From contig OY725498.1 of NCBI GenBank assembly GCA_963281255.1, forward strand, positions 682,001 to 746,000: a DNA stretch of 64,000 nt. Reading direction: 5' to 3'. Shown here one piece after another: positions 11,372-21,290 of this stretch. This stretch comes from Aphrocallistes beatrix (lineage: Eukaryota; Porifera; Hexactinellida; Sceptrulophora; Aphrocallistidae). Numbering within the stretch: position 1 is the first letter of the stretch; every line of letters begins with the position of its first letter. A program made the position numbers and the translations under genes. The notes beneath the pieces were generated by a model. It was not told the origin of the DNA. It did not search any database and was given only the letters and a program-made list of their open reading frames with translations.

Positions 11372-12605
11372 TATTTATTGTAGTGTCGTACTTGTACAAT
11401 GATTTCTATTGTAATAGTGTAGTCATTTATTTTGTATAGAAAAGGTGCGAAAAATTGTTTTCCATTTTTTTTGCAGAGATGTTAAAATTTCGCTTAGATC
11501 TTAGAACTTAATCGTAGGCATATCATTTGACACCTACATGCAAATTTTCACACCTCTACGACTTCCCAATTCTTCAATCAATTCGGACAAACACACAAAC
11601 AAAAAACAAACAAATCCTAGCATTTTAATATATAAGATGCATCGCCGAGGCAAAATCGGAAATGTCCGCTACATTTCTCATTCTTATCGACCTAACATCT
11701 AATTATTTTTCCATGGAAGAAATTCTCACTTTCCTAAACATCGCCCAAATTATGTCCAATAGTTGTTACAGTTTCTTTCCTAATGCGACAATTGTATTCA
11801 CACACGAAGACCTATTGGTTGGGAATTCAGGGAAAAGTTCAGAACAAATATGATGGGAGAAGTTAGAACAAGAAGCCTACGCTTCTATACAGGAGCTGAT
11901 GAATCTTGTAGATCAAAGATACATATTCATAAACGGAGTAAATCAAAGTGAGGTAAACCGAAGTAACATTCTGAAGAAACTCTTTCAGCTGACCAGACCC
12001 AATTTGGGTGTGTACGTTAACGGGAATAATGGATTCGAAGGGAGAGAATTGAAGAGGCTATTAGGAGCCGAAGCTGATGATGAGAGCTTCACAATTAGTT
12101 CACTTAAGTACGATGTAGCATACCATTTCAACCCAGATCTGAATCTGTTTAGAAAATACGACACAATTAATCTTGAAACTAGCATTCGGAATATCCTTAA
12201 CAAATTGAGTGGAATCAGTAAAGGAGTATCGGTCATGGTTCTCTTGATTTTTAAACTTTCATACATCAATTTAAGAATGTAATAAGTATATTTATCATAT
12301 TTGTGTCATTGTTGTATTAAACAGAAGTAGTGCTATCTTAAAATGAAATTACATGAAAATTATATCCTTGTCATGATTCCATTCAAAACTGTAGTAGAGA
12401 AGCAGAGTTTTCATTGCTAAATGATGGGACCTCTGAGGACTACGTCTATGGAGCGTCTTCGAGGTTTGAATTTAGGGAAGTTCAGGTGACCCCAGTCCCC
12501 CAGGATTCGACACTTATGCTATGGCAATGGAATATATTCAATGTCTGCTAAATATTTGAAAAAATCTTAAATGATCTACAACGTATTTGTAGCCGAATTT
12601 ATATA

Positions 12606-12793
12606 CAGTCGACTCCGCTTAATAGGGCCACATCGGTCAGAGGACATTTTGCCCCGATTAAGCGGAGGACCCTATTAACCGAAAATATTTTGTATTAGCT
12701 TCTATGTGTGAGAGCTATTCCGGTCCTGCCAAAAGTGGCCCGATTAAGCGGCTGACCCGATTAAACAGTGGCCCTATTAAGCGGAGTCGACTG
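12606..12793. mobile_element. pogo/Tc1-type MITE (CAGTCGACTCCGCTTAA family)
   Basis: A 188-bp element flanked by TA with terminal inverted repeats CAGTCGACTCCGCTTAATAG and its complement at the other end. The internal part is shared with 28055-28209. Related but shorter or diverged copies lie at 26499-26571, 33877-34028 and 39136-39173. Confidence 0.85.
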
Positions 12794-14057
12794 TATATGC
12801 CTATTTTAATTTAACAGATAGTTTTGAAACATAAATAAGAACAATATTATATAAAGTCAGAAATATACTACTTTGGAGACAATAATGTATGATCATAACT
12901 GGGACAGTCCCAGACGAGAAAGCACAGTTAGAACGGGACACACATAACATACAGTAAACAGTATGTTTGCAAATATTTATTGATAGAAGGATGTCAGTAT
13001 CAGGATAGAAATAGAAGTCATTAGGATATGAAAGAATCTCAAGATTAAAGGTATTTCCAAACAGGTCTTCTTAAATTTTTTTAATTCGAGGCCGCTAAGT
13101 GCTATAAATCGAGCATCTGCTACTGAGACAATGTTGTCTTAAACTTGTATTAATCTAAGTTTATGGCTCTCCCGACCAAAATGACTTTAAATTTATTCTA
13201 GAAAATATTTTCTTAATAATAATCAGGAATAGTATGTTCACATCGAATTATGTTACTAGGATAATGTTCTTAAACCCCATTAATACATGAGTCACACTTG
13301 AAGCATGTATTGTGTTAGCTTTCTCAAACATTTCTGCCAATGGAATGATATCAGTTCAAATAGCAAAACAATTTTAAAATTAGGTTTAGCCTAATCATAG
13401 GCCAACCAGCATACATAATGTGTATCACTTATCTCTGACTAGAACATTCTATTAGACTTGCTTATAATAATTATGACCAAAGTGTAGTGTTACACTCCTA
13501 TCTCTGTTCATATATATAGGTAGTATCTCTAAAATATTTACAAGACAGTACAAATACAATTTAACATTACCAGTGATCTAATAGTGAGTTCTCGATATCA
13601 AAGGTATTTACTATTTAATTATTTATGTATATTGTAAATATACAAATCATTTCCACATAGGAATATGGAGTTAAATTCTATGCCTAATGAGATTCAAAAT
13701 TTGTTCAATCGAATAGAAATAATGTGACTCTACTGGCCACCATTTGCTTTTCGACGCTGCGAGATCGCATGAAGTGTAAGGGAATAGCTTCGCCAGGCAA
13801 TAATGACGTCCTCCGGCGTGCTGCAAACTTACGCAAGCCTAAATACACATGTTAGATATTATTCAATGCAGTAGATGGTAAACCAAGTTGCAGATGGTAA
13901 ACCAAGTGTAGATCAACCCACTTTTCGTCAGAACATTAAGTGCTCCTCAAAATTATGAGCACAATCCTGCTCCGCGCTGCTCTATGCTACGTTCCTTTAT
14001 TATTTTTTGAAAAAATTGCTTCCAAAATTTAACTTTCTACATTGGAATTAATTATAG
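12794..14057. other. Gene-free interval
   Basis: About 1.3 kb of AT-rich sequence with no coding signal I trust. A more GC-rich patch at about 13735-13830 (around GCGAGATCGCATGAAGTG) may be old repeat debris. Confidence 0.3.
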
Positions 14058-14571
14058 CCTACTGTATATAATGCCTCACAGTAACTTGCGGGTTTGGGAC
14101 TAGGGATGCGGTGGAAGACCGTTGAACTAATTCATGAGCTGCCTTAAATTATTTACAAAGTACAATAGAATTTAGGAATGTATTAAATGTAACATTTTTC
14201 GCATAGAACTGATATGTGAATGAGTTAATACGAAAAATTCCGAATTTTTCGTATTAACTCATCCACATATCAGTTCTATGCGAAAAATTTTAGAATAAAA
14301 ACTTGGAAGTGCCCCTAAACGGCCTCTGAAAATCACCAAATTTGTCACAAATATAACCTATTGCGCAACCATATGGTGACTAATCAAAATTTTGACAACG
14401 GATATAGGTACTTTGATACCATATTTATACTTGTATATGCTGGTAATACATTCCTAAACTCTATTGTGCTTTGTAAATGATTTAAGGCAGCTCATGAATT
14501 AGTTCAACGGTATTCCACCGCATCCCTAGTCCCAAATCCGCAAGTTACTGTGAGGCCTTATATACAGTAGG
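14058..14571. repeat. Foldback element with inner palindrome
   Basis: The outer arms (14058 to about 14185 and about 14445 to 14571) are inverted copies starting CCTACTGTATATAA. Between them, 14195-14290 is a second near-perfect palindrome (GCATAGAACTGATATGTG and its complement around a short centre). The element has no coding capacity. A TA flanks each end approximately. Confidence 0.8.
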
Positions 14572-14797
14572 ATATGAATTATTTAAAATTTGTTAATAAA
14601 AAAAATGAAAGATTTGAAAAATAAGTGACATAGATGTCAATTTTTAAAAATATCCATTTACTACCAACTTAAATTTTGTCTACATTTCCTTTAGTGAGTA
14701 AACATAGAGAAAAATTCATAGGATAGCTGGGGAAATTGTGGGGATGCACATTAGTTTAATCCCTATTTGATTTATAATTATTAACTAAATATTAGTA

Positions 14798-16381
14798 ATG
14801 GGAAATTGGTACACACCACCGCCAGCAACAAAAATCAGAGATTTCGATCGCAGTTTCATTCTATTCGGAAAGGCCAGTAGCGGAAAAAGTACTCTAGGAA
14901 ACTTGATACTGTGGGATCCAAAATTTAAGGTACATAAGGGACCAGAAGCGTTTGGTCTCACAAAAGAAGTGCAGTCAGGTGATACAGAGATAGATCCAAG
15001 AATCGTATATGGCAAGGATTGTGGAATAGTAGATAAATTAAAAATTCAGGTGCTCGATCAACCTGGATGCAATGATTCTGATTTTATACAAGAAAATTAT
15101 TGCAAATTTCTGATAGAATGTATTGCTGAATCTAAAGGAGAAATGTGCACTAATTTTCTCATTCTCATAAAATTTAAAAAAAAAGCCGGTTATTTGTCTC
15201 CAGAGGAATTCCTCACAATCTTGAACATAGCTGAAATTCTGTCGAGCAACAATTATAGTTTCTTTTCAAACGCAGTGCTAGTATTCACACATGCTGACAT
15301 AATCGATCCCAATCTTAATGAAGATGAGTTAGAGCAAGAGTTAAGAGAGATCATTAGAGGAGAAAATTTTGCATACATAAAAGAGTTAATAAATCTAGTG
15401 GACGGAAGATATATCTTCATCAATGGAGCAAATCGTACAGAGCAAAACAGATATGCCATTTTGGAAAAACTTGTCCAATTAACAAGGCCAAATTTGAAAG
15501 TTTACATTAATGGATACCATGGGTTTCCTGGGAATGAATTCAAAACGTTATTCAAGCAAGATCCGAGTGTTAGCAGCTTTGAGAGTAACTTACTCAAATA
15601 CAATGTTGAGTACCAATTCAACCCAGATCTTAACCTGTTTAGGAAACATGACAAACTGGATATCGGAAAGGAAATATCTCAAGCTTTGGATAGATTAAGC
15701 GGGATTGGTAAGGGAGTATCAGTCATGATTTTGTTGGTCAGTCTTGAAGAGACATTTAATAAAGAAGTCTACAATCTCATCCTCAATCTACCAGAAACAT
15801 ACGGACTTGGTGATAAATTCAAACAAGATTTCTGGGACTATGCTTGTATCCTTTTTAAGGGGCCTTATGATACTGATGAATTTGTTAAACAAAATATCGA
15901 TGCAATTCCTCTTCTAAAAGAATTTGTAGAAAAGGTTAAAAGGAGATATAGCTCAGTGAGTGAACAAACTTCTATAGAAGAATGCTCAATGAGAATTCTA
16001 GGTTTAGTAAGGAAAGTGAAACTAGACACTGAGGGAAAAACTTACATTGATCAAACCGTTCTAGCAGAGATGAATAATACAATAAAAGACTCAATGAAAC
16101 AAAGAAGAGAATGCAAATACCAAAAACAAATGCTAGATAATTCAAATTTAAACCGGGTTGGGATTGAACTTTTCGAAGCTAAAAAAACGCCAGACAAAGT
16201 GTCAGTGTCACTCAATAACTTCTTCTTGAATCAAAAGTACATTTCGCCCCAAATTGGTTACTTCATTTTGAAAAACATCAACCCAGATAAAGCAGAGGAA
16301 TTCAAAGCTGAATACTCAGAACAACGATCAGTGACAGCTGAAGAATTCTCAAACTATTATCATAAAGCGTTGAAAAAGTAA
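14798..16381 (+). CDS. AIG1/GIMAP-like two-domain GTPase
   Basis: This intact frame of 527 residues is close to the 2837 gene over its whole length. P-loop GKASSGKS is at residues 24-31, GLTKEV follows, DQPG lies in VLDQPGCND (about 86-94), VFTHAD marks the G4 position and FINGAN the G5 position. The second domain has NGYHGF instead of a P-loop, then YQFNPDLNLFRKHD, VSVMILLVSLEETFNKEVYN and QDFWDYACILFKG. The tail has the conserved TEGKTYIDQTVLAEM and IGYFILKNIN blocks. The start is MGNWYT, a good N-myristoylation context (Gly2, Thr6), and an AATATTAG acceptor-like site lies 2 bases upstream. A small in-frame KFKKKAG insertion in the first domain is the only oddity. It heads a run with three stand-alone degenerate domains (17346, 19017, 20189). 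Confidence 0.9.
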   Translation: MGNWYTPPPATKIRDFDRSFILFGKASSGKSTLGNLILWDPKFKVHKGPEAFGLTKEVQSGDTEIDPRIVYGKDCGIVDKLKIQVLDQPGCNDSDFIQENYCKFLIECIAESKGEMCTNFLILIKFKKKAGYLSPEEFLTILNIAEILSSNNYSFFSNAVLVFTHADIIDPNLNEDELEQELREIIRGENFAYIKELINLVDGRYIFINGANRTEQNRYAILEKLVQLTRPNLKVYINGYHGFPGNEFKTLFKQDPSVSSFESNLLKYNVEYQFNPDLNLFRKHDKLDIGKEISQALDRLSGIGKGVSVMILLVSLEETFNKEVYNLILNLPETYGLGDKFKQDFWDYACILFKGPYDTDEFVKQNIDAIPLLKEFVEKVKRRYSSVSEQTSIEECSMRILGLVRKVKLDTEGKTYIDQTVLAEMNNTIKDSMKQRRECKYQKQMLDNSNLNRVGIELFEAKKTPDKVSVSLNNFFLNQKYISPQIGYFILKNINPDKAEEFKAEYSEQRSVTAEEFSNYYHKALKK

Positions 16382-16596
16382 ACTCCTCCCCCAATGTTTG
16401 AATTGACTTTAGAACTTCTAAACATTCCACAGTTGATCCATTTACTATTTTAGGATATCGCTAGTATTCATAGATGTGTGTTAAAACAACTTTTTTGATA
16501 CTTCTCCCTACCTTAGTTTAGGTTGTTAAAAATATATTTTATAACAATCTAATTTCTAACACTAAACTTTTGATAATCTTTTTCTATATTCATACA

Positions 16597-16777
16597 TGCC
16601 TACCGTCCTGCTCTTTTCAATCTTCTATTGAGCTAATTCTCGCGAGTGTCCCGTTTTTTACATGAAATTTCTCTATTATGTATTTTTATCCCATGTATAA
16701 TACCTATTGTGTCCCGCCACGTCCAGGGAAGTTCAACGTCGCGTTTCGCTTTAAAAATGGCCCGAGTTGACATACAT
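16597..16777. mobile_element. Short MITE, ATGCCAACC terminus family
   Basis: The termini are ACATGCCTACCGTCCTGCTC and, inverted, GGCCCGAGTTGACATACAT. The inner part has GTCCCGCCACGTCCAGGGAA, which resembles 39176-39331 in the opposite orientation. No coding capacity. Confidence 0.5.
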
Positions 16778-17345
16778 ATAATCTGGGAGTTACAATGAAA
16801 TATGATAATGAGTGAATAACATTGTTTCAAAATTTTAAATTCATCAATGCAATAAACTCTGTTTGTAATCCTCTGCTTAAAACTACTCCAATAATGGATT
16901 TTCTTTTTTATATAAAGCATTGTAAATAATCCAAATAATTCATGCTTGGATAAATACCTTTGGTTAAGATACATGCAATTTTATTTCCAAAACATATATA
17001 TGTGGGTTTGTTATTATGTTAAAACATGTCTTGTTTGTAGCAAAAGTGAAAAAAATCGATCATTTGAGTAATGAGAATTTGTATAAGAATGTTAAGGTTT
17101 TGCTATAAGTACGAGTTTTATGTTATCAAGAATAAATTATTATTAGAATTCTGTGATCTCAAAATAGTGGTATGATATATTACAACGCATCTAACATTAC
17201 ACAGCAGTAGCATAATTTTCCTTAATAATCAAATAATAAATGCTTAAAATCATAATTTAAATAATACTCCTGAATATATTTACTTAATACAATATTTCAA
17301 AACAAAGTTTGAGCTTTCAAATTAGATACTGTTCTCTTATCAATA
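16778..17345. other. AT-rich gene-free interval
   Basis: I see no gene. The 3' end carries a TTTCAAATTAG acceptor-like site at about 17315-17325, about 20 bases before the ATG; the same string precedes the two next genes. Confidence 0.35.
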
Positions 17346-18032
17346 ATGCAAGGTTCAACCAAAACGTTTCAAATCATAACGCATGGGAATAATGGATTCG
17401 AATCTTCCCAAATCTTAAAACAGTTGGGAATCAGGTCAGAAAACTACACTCTGGACATAAAAATAAGTCAAGATGAAAACGTCAAGATGAAATTCTTCCC
17501 ATTCTCAGATCTAAACTTGTTCAATCAAAATATTCCTATTAAACCTTTAATCGCACATACACCGAAAGAAGTAGAAGCATCATCTATTTTAGTACTCATC
17601 AGTCTGACAGAGATATTCAGTGAAGGAATGCGTAAAATGATACTAAATCTACCTTCCAATGAATTCTACGGTAAAACGACAAAGAAAGAATGGTGGGAAC
17701 GTGTTATTATCGTATTTTCATTTGGAGAATGTGAAGGTGAACTGGAAAAGATTCAAGAGACGATTACAAGGAATCGTGGAATTAGAGAAATAGTTGGTAA
17801 AGTTAGAGACAGGTACATTTGGATGTCAGATCTTACCACACCTGAAGAGCTTATCAATAAGTTGCATATGTCTATTGAAAAGATTAAAGGAAGTCCGTTC
17901 GTAGATAAACCAACAGATGGAGATATACAGGTAGTAAGCAAACAACCAACTTGCGATACTAGCAAAGAAAAGGAAAACTTACTACAGCCCTCTGCCCCTA
18001 AGAAATTCCCGAAATGTTGCATTTTCTTTTGA
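17346..18032 (+). CDS. Stand-alone degenerate AIG1-like domain with C-terminal CaaX box
   Basis: The 228-residue product is a single degenerate second-type domain: THGNNGF (about residues 12-18), FFPFSDLNLF (about 49-58), SSILVLISLTEIFSEGM (about 79-95), EWWERVIIVFSFGE (about 117-130) and IREIVGKVRDRYIWMS (about 146-161). No GKS or G4 motif is present. After the domain comes a polar linker and then the end KKFPKCCIFF-stop. The last four residues, CIFF, fit a CaaX prenylation box, with a basic stretch just before and a second cysteine next to it. Phe at the last position would favour geranylgeranylation. The paralogues at 19017 and 20189 instead have hydrophobic segments at this place, so the prenyl group would be an alternative membrane anchor. 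Prenylation is inferred from the motif only. Confidence 0.85.
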   Translation: MQGSTKTFQIITHGNNGFESSQILKQLGIRSENYTLDIKISQDENVKMKFFPFSDLNLFNQNIPIKPLIAHTPKEVEASSILVLISLTEIFSEGMRKMILNLPSNEFYGKTTKKEWWERVIIVFSFGECEGELEKIQETITRNRGIREIVGKVRDRYIWMSDLTTPEELINKLHMSIEKIKGSPFVDKPTDGDIQVVSKQPTCDTSKEKENLLQPSAPKKFPKCCIFF

Positions 18033-18224
18033 CTTTTACCGCTGCTTGGAAAATAGAGCTTAGATCTATATCTACTAACAAAAATTGAATTAGATTACCA
18101 TTGAATTATATACTATTTTTATTTCCTAAAACAATTTATAAAACAATACTATATTTCTAATATCACGCATTCCTAGTTCTTTAATTTGTACCAAACCGCT
18201 ACTATATTAGCAGCATGCACGACT

Positions 18225-18482
18225 CAGTGGCGTAGCCAGACCCGGGCGTCAGCCTTGTGCTCCTGGCTAAGCTTTCGAATTTTCGAAGATATGTGTTAAC
18301 TACGAGTATAGTACTATAATTCTATATTTATACTGTGCTTTGACATAATTAATTAATCAAACTAAGTACCAAAATTCGAATTCAGGATTCAAAACTTTAG
18401 CTGAACAAGCAAAGACACATAAAATTTTTCTTGGACCATGGAAGCAGGCCCGGGCATTACTAACGCTCTGGCTACGCCACTG
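18225..18482. mobile_element. hAT-like MITE with CAGTGGCGTAGCCAGA termini
   Basis: A 258-bp element with inverted termini: CAGTGGCGTAGCCAGA on the left and TCTGGCTACGCCACTG on the right. Subtermini (CCCGGGC) are also inverted. I could not find a clean 8-bp target duplication. A degraded relative may lie at 62497-62694. Confidence 0.75.
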
Positions 18483-18983
18483 ATGCACGTACGTACATGT
18501 GTCTCGTTATTAGTATACAAATTTCACAAATTTCTCTAGTTACTTTTAATGCCGAAAATAACAATTCATTAACTGGTAAAGAGTTGGATACATCCTGAAC
18601 TATCCCATTTCTAAATGAAATAACAAAAATATTATCCAAGTTGCTTCATTAATGATCTACTATACGTATTAGGACAGTATACCAATTAAATGATTTTTGA
18701 CTGATGATTAAATTTTGAATTTTAATTTCCATAAAAGCATATTAGAACTGCAAAATATTCAACATTACATATAATACTATTATCAATCCCTCAAGTTCCC
18801 ATTTATATACGTACTTTGATGTCTAATCACTTTACAATGTAATTTTGAAGTAATACACACTCTCGTAAACTACGAAATTCGCGCGCAATGTATATCTATT
18901 GTTTGAAACTTACAATCTTATATGATTAATTATTAATATTTTAAGAATCATCATGTGAAGAAGACCTATATTTAAACACATTT
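18483..18983. other. Gene-free interval upstream of the 19017 gene
   Basis: No gene or complete repeat is seen. The segment at its end, with TATTTAAACACA and the TTTCAAATTAG acceptor-like site (to 19000), is duplicated upstream of the 20189 gene. Confidence 0.3.
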
Positions 18984-19016
18984 TTGAGTTTTCAAATTAG
19001 CTATTTCTTTCAACTA

Positions 19017-19877
19017 ATGACGGAGATACAAGATTCTATCAAAACGAACCGTATCATAATACATGGAAACAACGGATTCAAATCTTCACAACTTCTAGAA
19101 CAGATAAACATTACTCCAGAAAGATACTCTCTAGAAACAGAAAATGGTCGATTTGAATTCTTCCCATTCACAGACCTAAACTCATTTAATAAGTATTTAC
19201 CCATTCAACCATGCACTGAAATGGCCAGGTTAATCGAACAATCAGAACAAGGCGTAGACATATCAGCTATTTTGGTACTCATCAGTCAAACAGAGATATT
19301 CAGCCAAGGAATGCATAATTTGATTTCAAAGATACCACACAAGGACGACAAATTCGGTTATAGATTCGGAAATGAGAAGGAGTGGTGGAGTCACGTGATA
19401 ATAGTATTCTCATTTGGAGAGAATGAAGGTGGAGATGAAAGAGTTAGAAAATCAATTGTAGGAAACAGTGGAATTCGGGAAATAGTTGCAAAAGCTGGAG
19501 ACAGGTACATGAGTGTCTCAAACAATACCACAACCGAAGAATTTATAGGGAATTTGCATAAAATATTAACTCAACAATTGAAACAAAAGAAAATAATCTT
19601 AGGAATCGATTTATCACAGAAAATACAAGATAATTACGCGGATAAGATACCAACAGAGCCATCTCTACGAGAAAAACTAATCCTACTGCTGACCTGTTTT
19701 GGATTCATTCTGTTATTAATTGGAGTTTACTACTACTCTCTAATCTCTACGGTAATACTACTTGTGGTGTGGCTATTTATAGTATGCACCCTTCCATGGA
19801 TCCTGGGGACGGCTACCATCACGACTATCCTACGGAAGCATAGCGTTATGATGCGTGGCTGGCTGAATACACCGTAG
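19017..19877 (+). CDS. Stand-alone degenerate AIG1-like domain with C-terminal membrane segments
   Basis: I start the gene at the ATG at 19017 (MTEIQDSIKTNRIIIHGNNGF), because the open frame upstream of it has no ATG and contains the TTTCAAATTAG acceptor-like site. The domain carries IHGNNGF (about residues 14-20), FFPFTDLNSF, SAILVLISQTEIFSQGM, EWWSHVIIVFSFGENEGG and IREIVAKAGDRYMSVS, with no nucleotide-binding motifs. The last 70 residues are hydrophobic in two blocks (LILLLTCFGFILLLIGVYYY and VILLVVWLFIVCTLPWIL), predicted as a two-pass or hairpin membrane anchor, and end with basic residues. The first ~190 residues are nearly identical to those of the next gene, but the tails do not align. 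Confidence 0.85.
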   Translation: MTEIQDSIKTNRIIIHGNNGFKSSQLLEQINITPERYSLETENGRFEFFPFTDLNSFNKYLPIQPCTEMARLIEQSEQGVDISAILVLISQTEIFSQGMHNLISKIPHKDDKFGYRFGNEKEWWSHVIIVFSFGENEGGDERVRKSIVGNSGIREIVAKAGDRYMSVSNNTTTEEFIGNLHKILTQQLKQKKIILGIDLSQKIQDNYADKIPTEPSLREKLILLLTCFGFILLLIGVYYYSLISTVILLVVWLFIVCTLPWILGTATITTILRKHSVMMRGWLNTP

Positions 19878-20188
19878 CACTGTCCATGGTACTTATTGAG
19901 AGATGTGGTACAGTGTTTTTACAAGATATCATAGATACATGTAGATAAATCATGATTCGCATTTAATTAAGATGAGTACGTGTTATAATGTATTGCATTA
20001 TGTATGTACGTATGAATTAATAAAAACAAAAAATGCATTTTCAATTTAGGATGGGACCGAGTGGGTAGTCTTGTGGCACGGTGACTTTCATATAGGGTAA
20101 AAAGATCTATTAAGAATTATCTCTTGTAAGAATAAGAACTATATTAAAAAACAATCTTGAGTTTCAAATTAGCTATTTATTTCAACTG
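19878..20188. other. Short intergenic region between two tandem pseudo-GTPase genes
   Basis: AT-rich. Its last 60 bases (TCAAATTAGCTATTTATTTC) are a copy of the sequence just before the 19017 gene, which shows that the duplication unit began upstream of the start codon. Confidence 0.4.
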
Positions 20189-20950
20189 ATGATACAGATA
20201 CAAGATTCTAACAAAACGTATCGTATCATAATACATGGAAACAACGGATTCAAATCTTCACAACTTCTAGAACAGATAAACATTACTCCAGAAAGCAACT
20301 CTTTAGAAACAGAAAATGGCCGCTTTGAATTCTTCCCATTCACAGACCTAAACTTATTCAATAAGTATTTACCCATTCAACCATGCACTGAGATGACAAA
20401 GTTAATCGAACAATCAGAACAAGGCGTAGACATATCAGCTATTTTGGTACTCATCAGTCAAACAGAGATATTCAGCCAAGGAATGCATAATTTGATATCA
20501 AAGTTACCTTACAAGGACGACGAATTCGGTTATAGATTCGGAAATGAGAAGGAGTGGTGGAGTCACGTGATAATAGTATTCTCATTTGGAGAGAATGAAG
20601 GTGGAGATGAAAGAGTTAGAGAATCGATCGCAGGAAACAGTGGAATTCGAGAAATAGTTGCAAAAGCTGGAGACAGGTACATGAGTGTCTCAAACAGTAC
20701 CACAACTGAAGAATTTACAGAAAATTTGCATAAAATAATAACTGAAAGATTAAAAAGCCACCCACCCGAAGAAAGAGTCGAATCCTCCAGCATAAGAACA
20801 TTCCTAATATTATTCATTTGGTTATCCATTGGAATTCTCGCCATTCCAATATTAATAGTCCTGTTTTCATCATTACTATGCATTCTTCCATTGATGCTGT
20901 GCATCTTTGTGCTGCCATGGTGTAGTTTGCGGAGGGGCAAGCCAGCATAG
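20189..20950 (+). CDS. Stand-alone degenerate AIG1-like domain with C-terminal membrane segment
   Basis: The 253-residue product is a recent tandem copy of the 19017 gene over its domain (IHGNNGF, FFPFTDLNLF, SAILVLISQTEIFSQGM, EWWSHVIIVFSFGENEGG, GDRYMSVSNSTTTEEF). From about residue 195 it departs completely. A short polar linker (HPPEERVESS) leads to two adjoining hydrophobic stretches (FLILFIWLSIGILAIPILIV and SSLLCILPLMLCIFVLPWC) and a basic end. Both copies therefore keep a membrane anchor of similar size but unrelated sequence. A hexanucleotide repeat starts at the stop codon. Confidence 0.85.
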   Translation: MIQIQDSNKTYRIIIHGNNGFKSSQLLEQINITPESNSLETENGRFEFFPFTDLNLFNKYLPIQPCTEMTKLIEQSEQGVDISAILVLISQTEIFSQGMHNLISKLPYKDDEFGYRFGNEKEWWSHVIIVFSFGENEGGDERVRESIAGNSGIREIVAKAGDRYMSVSNSTTTEEFTENLHKIITERLKSHPPEERVESSSIRTFLILFIWLSIGILAIPILIVLFSSLLCILPLMLCIFVLPWCSLRRGKPA

Positions 20951-20986
20951 ATACAGATACAGATACAGATACAGATACAGATACAG
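20950..20986 (+). repeat. GATACA hexanucleotide repeat
   Basis: About six perfect copies of GATACA follow the stop codon of the 20189 gene directly. Confidence 0.9.
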
Positions 20987-21159
20987 TAGTTGTGCTCTCA
21001 AAGTTGGAAAAAATGGATTTACTTAAATAATTACTTAAGTAGTAACTCGTTATATTTGTATGTATTGAATTATGTATACATTCTATGGAAAAAGCAAATA
21101 TGTACTTGACTTTCCAGCTAACTCCATTTCTTCAATTTAAAAAAAGTTATTGTACACAG

Positions 21160-21290
21160 TTAGAGTGGAGTATGTAAAAAAGGGGTGAAAATGGGATTTT
21201 GATTGAAATAGGAAAGAGCGAAAGAGACTATTCAGGGGACGAAATTTTAGGAAAGAAAATTCCAGGAACGAAGGTTTCGCCATTCGTTAA
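21160..21290. repeat. Copy of a dispersed repeat (GGGGACGAAATTTCCGCC end)
   Basis: The stretch contains GTGGAGTATG, AGGGGTGAAAATG, TTTTGATTGA and TTCAGGGGACGAAATTTT in the same order as 27840-28003 and 48019-48210, which defines a dispersed repeat of about 150-190 bp with partly inverted ends (GGAATTTTCGT and ACGAAATTTCC). Confidence 0.5.

Larger units (their letters stand above)
9463..11637 (-). mobile_element. Non-autonomous Helitron inside a GTPase exon
   Basis: On the minus strand the element begins TCTTATATATTAAAATGCTAG at 11637 and ends in a hairpin (AAGCAAGCGAAGCGTGCTT) with terminal CTTG at 9463. The flanking host bases are A and T with no target duplication, and the interrupted GTPase codons abut perfectly, so both ends are exact. 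Without the mariner element at 10107-11371 it is about 0.9 kb and carries no Rep/helicase. Its 3' half contains tandem blocks of about 190 bp (9578-9960) around GATCTGAAAATATGATATTC. The same 3' segment is found inverted at 37848-38325. The same 5' end is found at 34484. Confidence 0.8.
9113..12282 (+). pseudogene. AIG1-like GTPase pseudogene split by a nested transposon
   Basis: The gene begins MGGYFSS and runs into the family signature RIRDFDRTFILFGK. The P-loop region is destroyed: after VNSGK there is a deletion and a stop (about 9237-9244). In a shifted frame the rest of the first domain continues (GLTKVVKSGEAELD, ILDQPGSND) to codon AAA at 9460-9462. There a 2175-bp insertion starts. 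The coding sequence resumes at 11638 in the same frame with TGC ATC GCC, so the joined context equals the paralogues' K-CIAE-K. Downstream a further frame break lies near 11850, then FINGVN, VYVNGNNGF and YHFNPDLNLFRKYD of the second domain are recognisable. The reading ends near 12250, where paralogues continue with SLEEMF. The locus is clearly dead. The order of lesions cannot be fixed from one copy. Confidence 0.85.

Noticed and set aside
18984-19016. Upstream extension MSFQISYFFQL of the 19017 gene
   Set aside because: It has no ATG and contains the acceptor-like TTTCAAATTAG shared with neighbours; the next ATG fits the paralogues.
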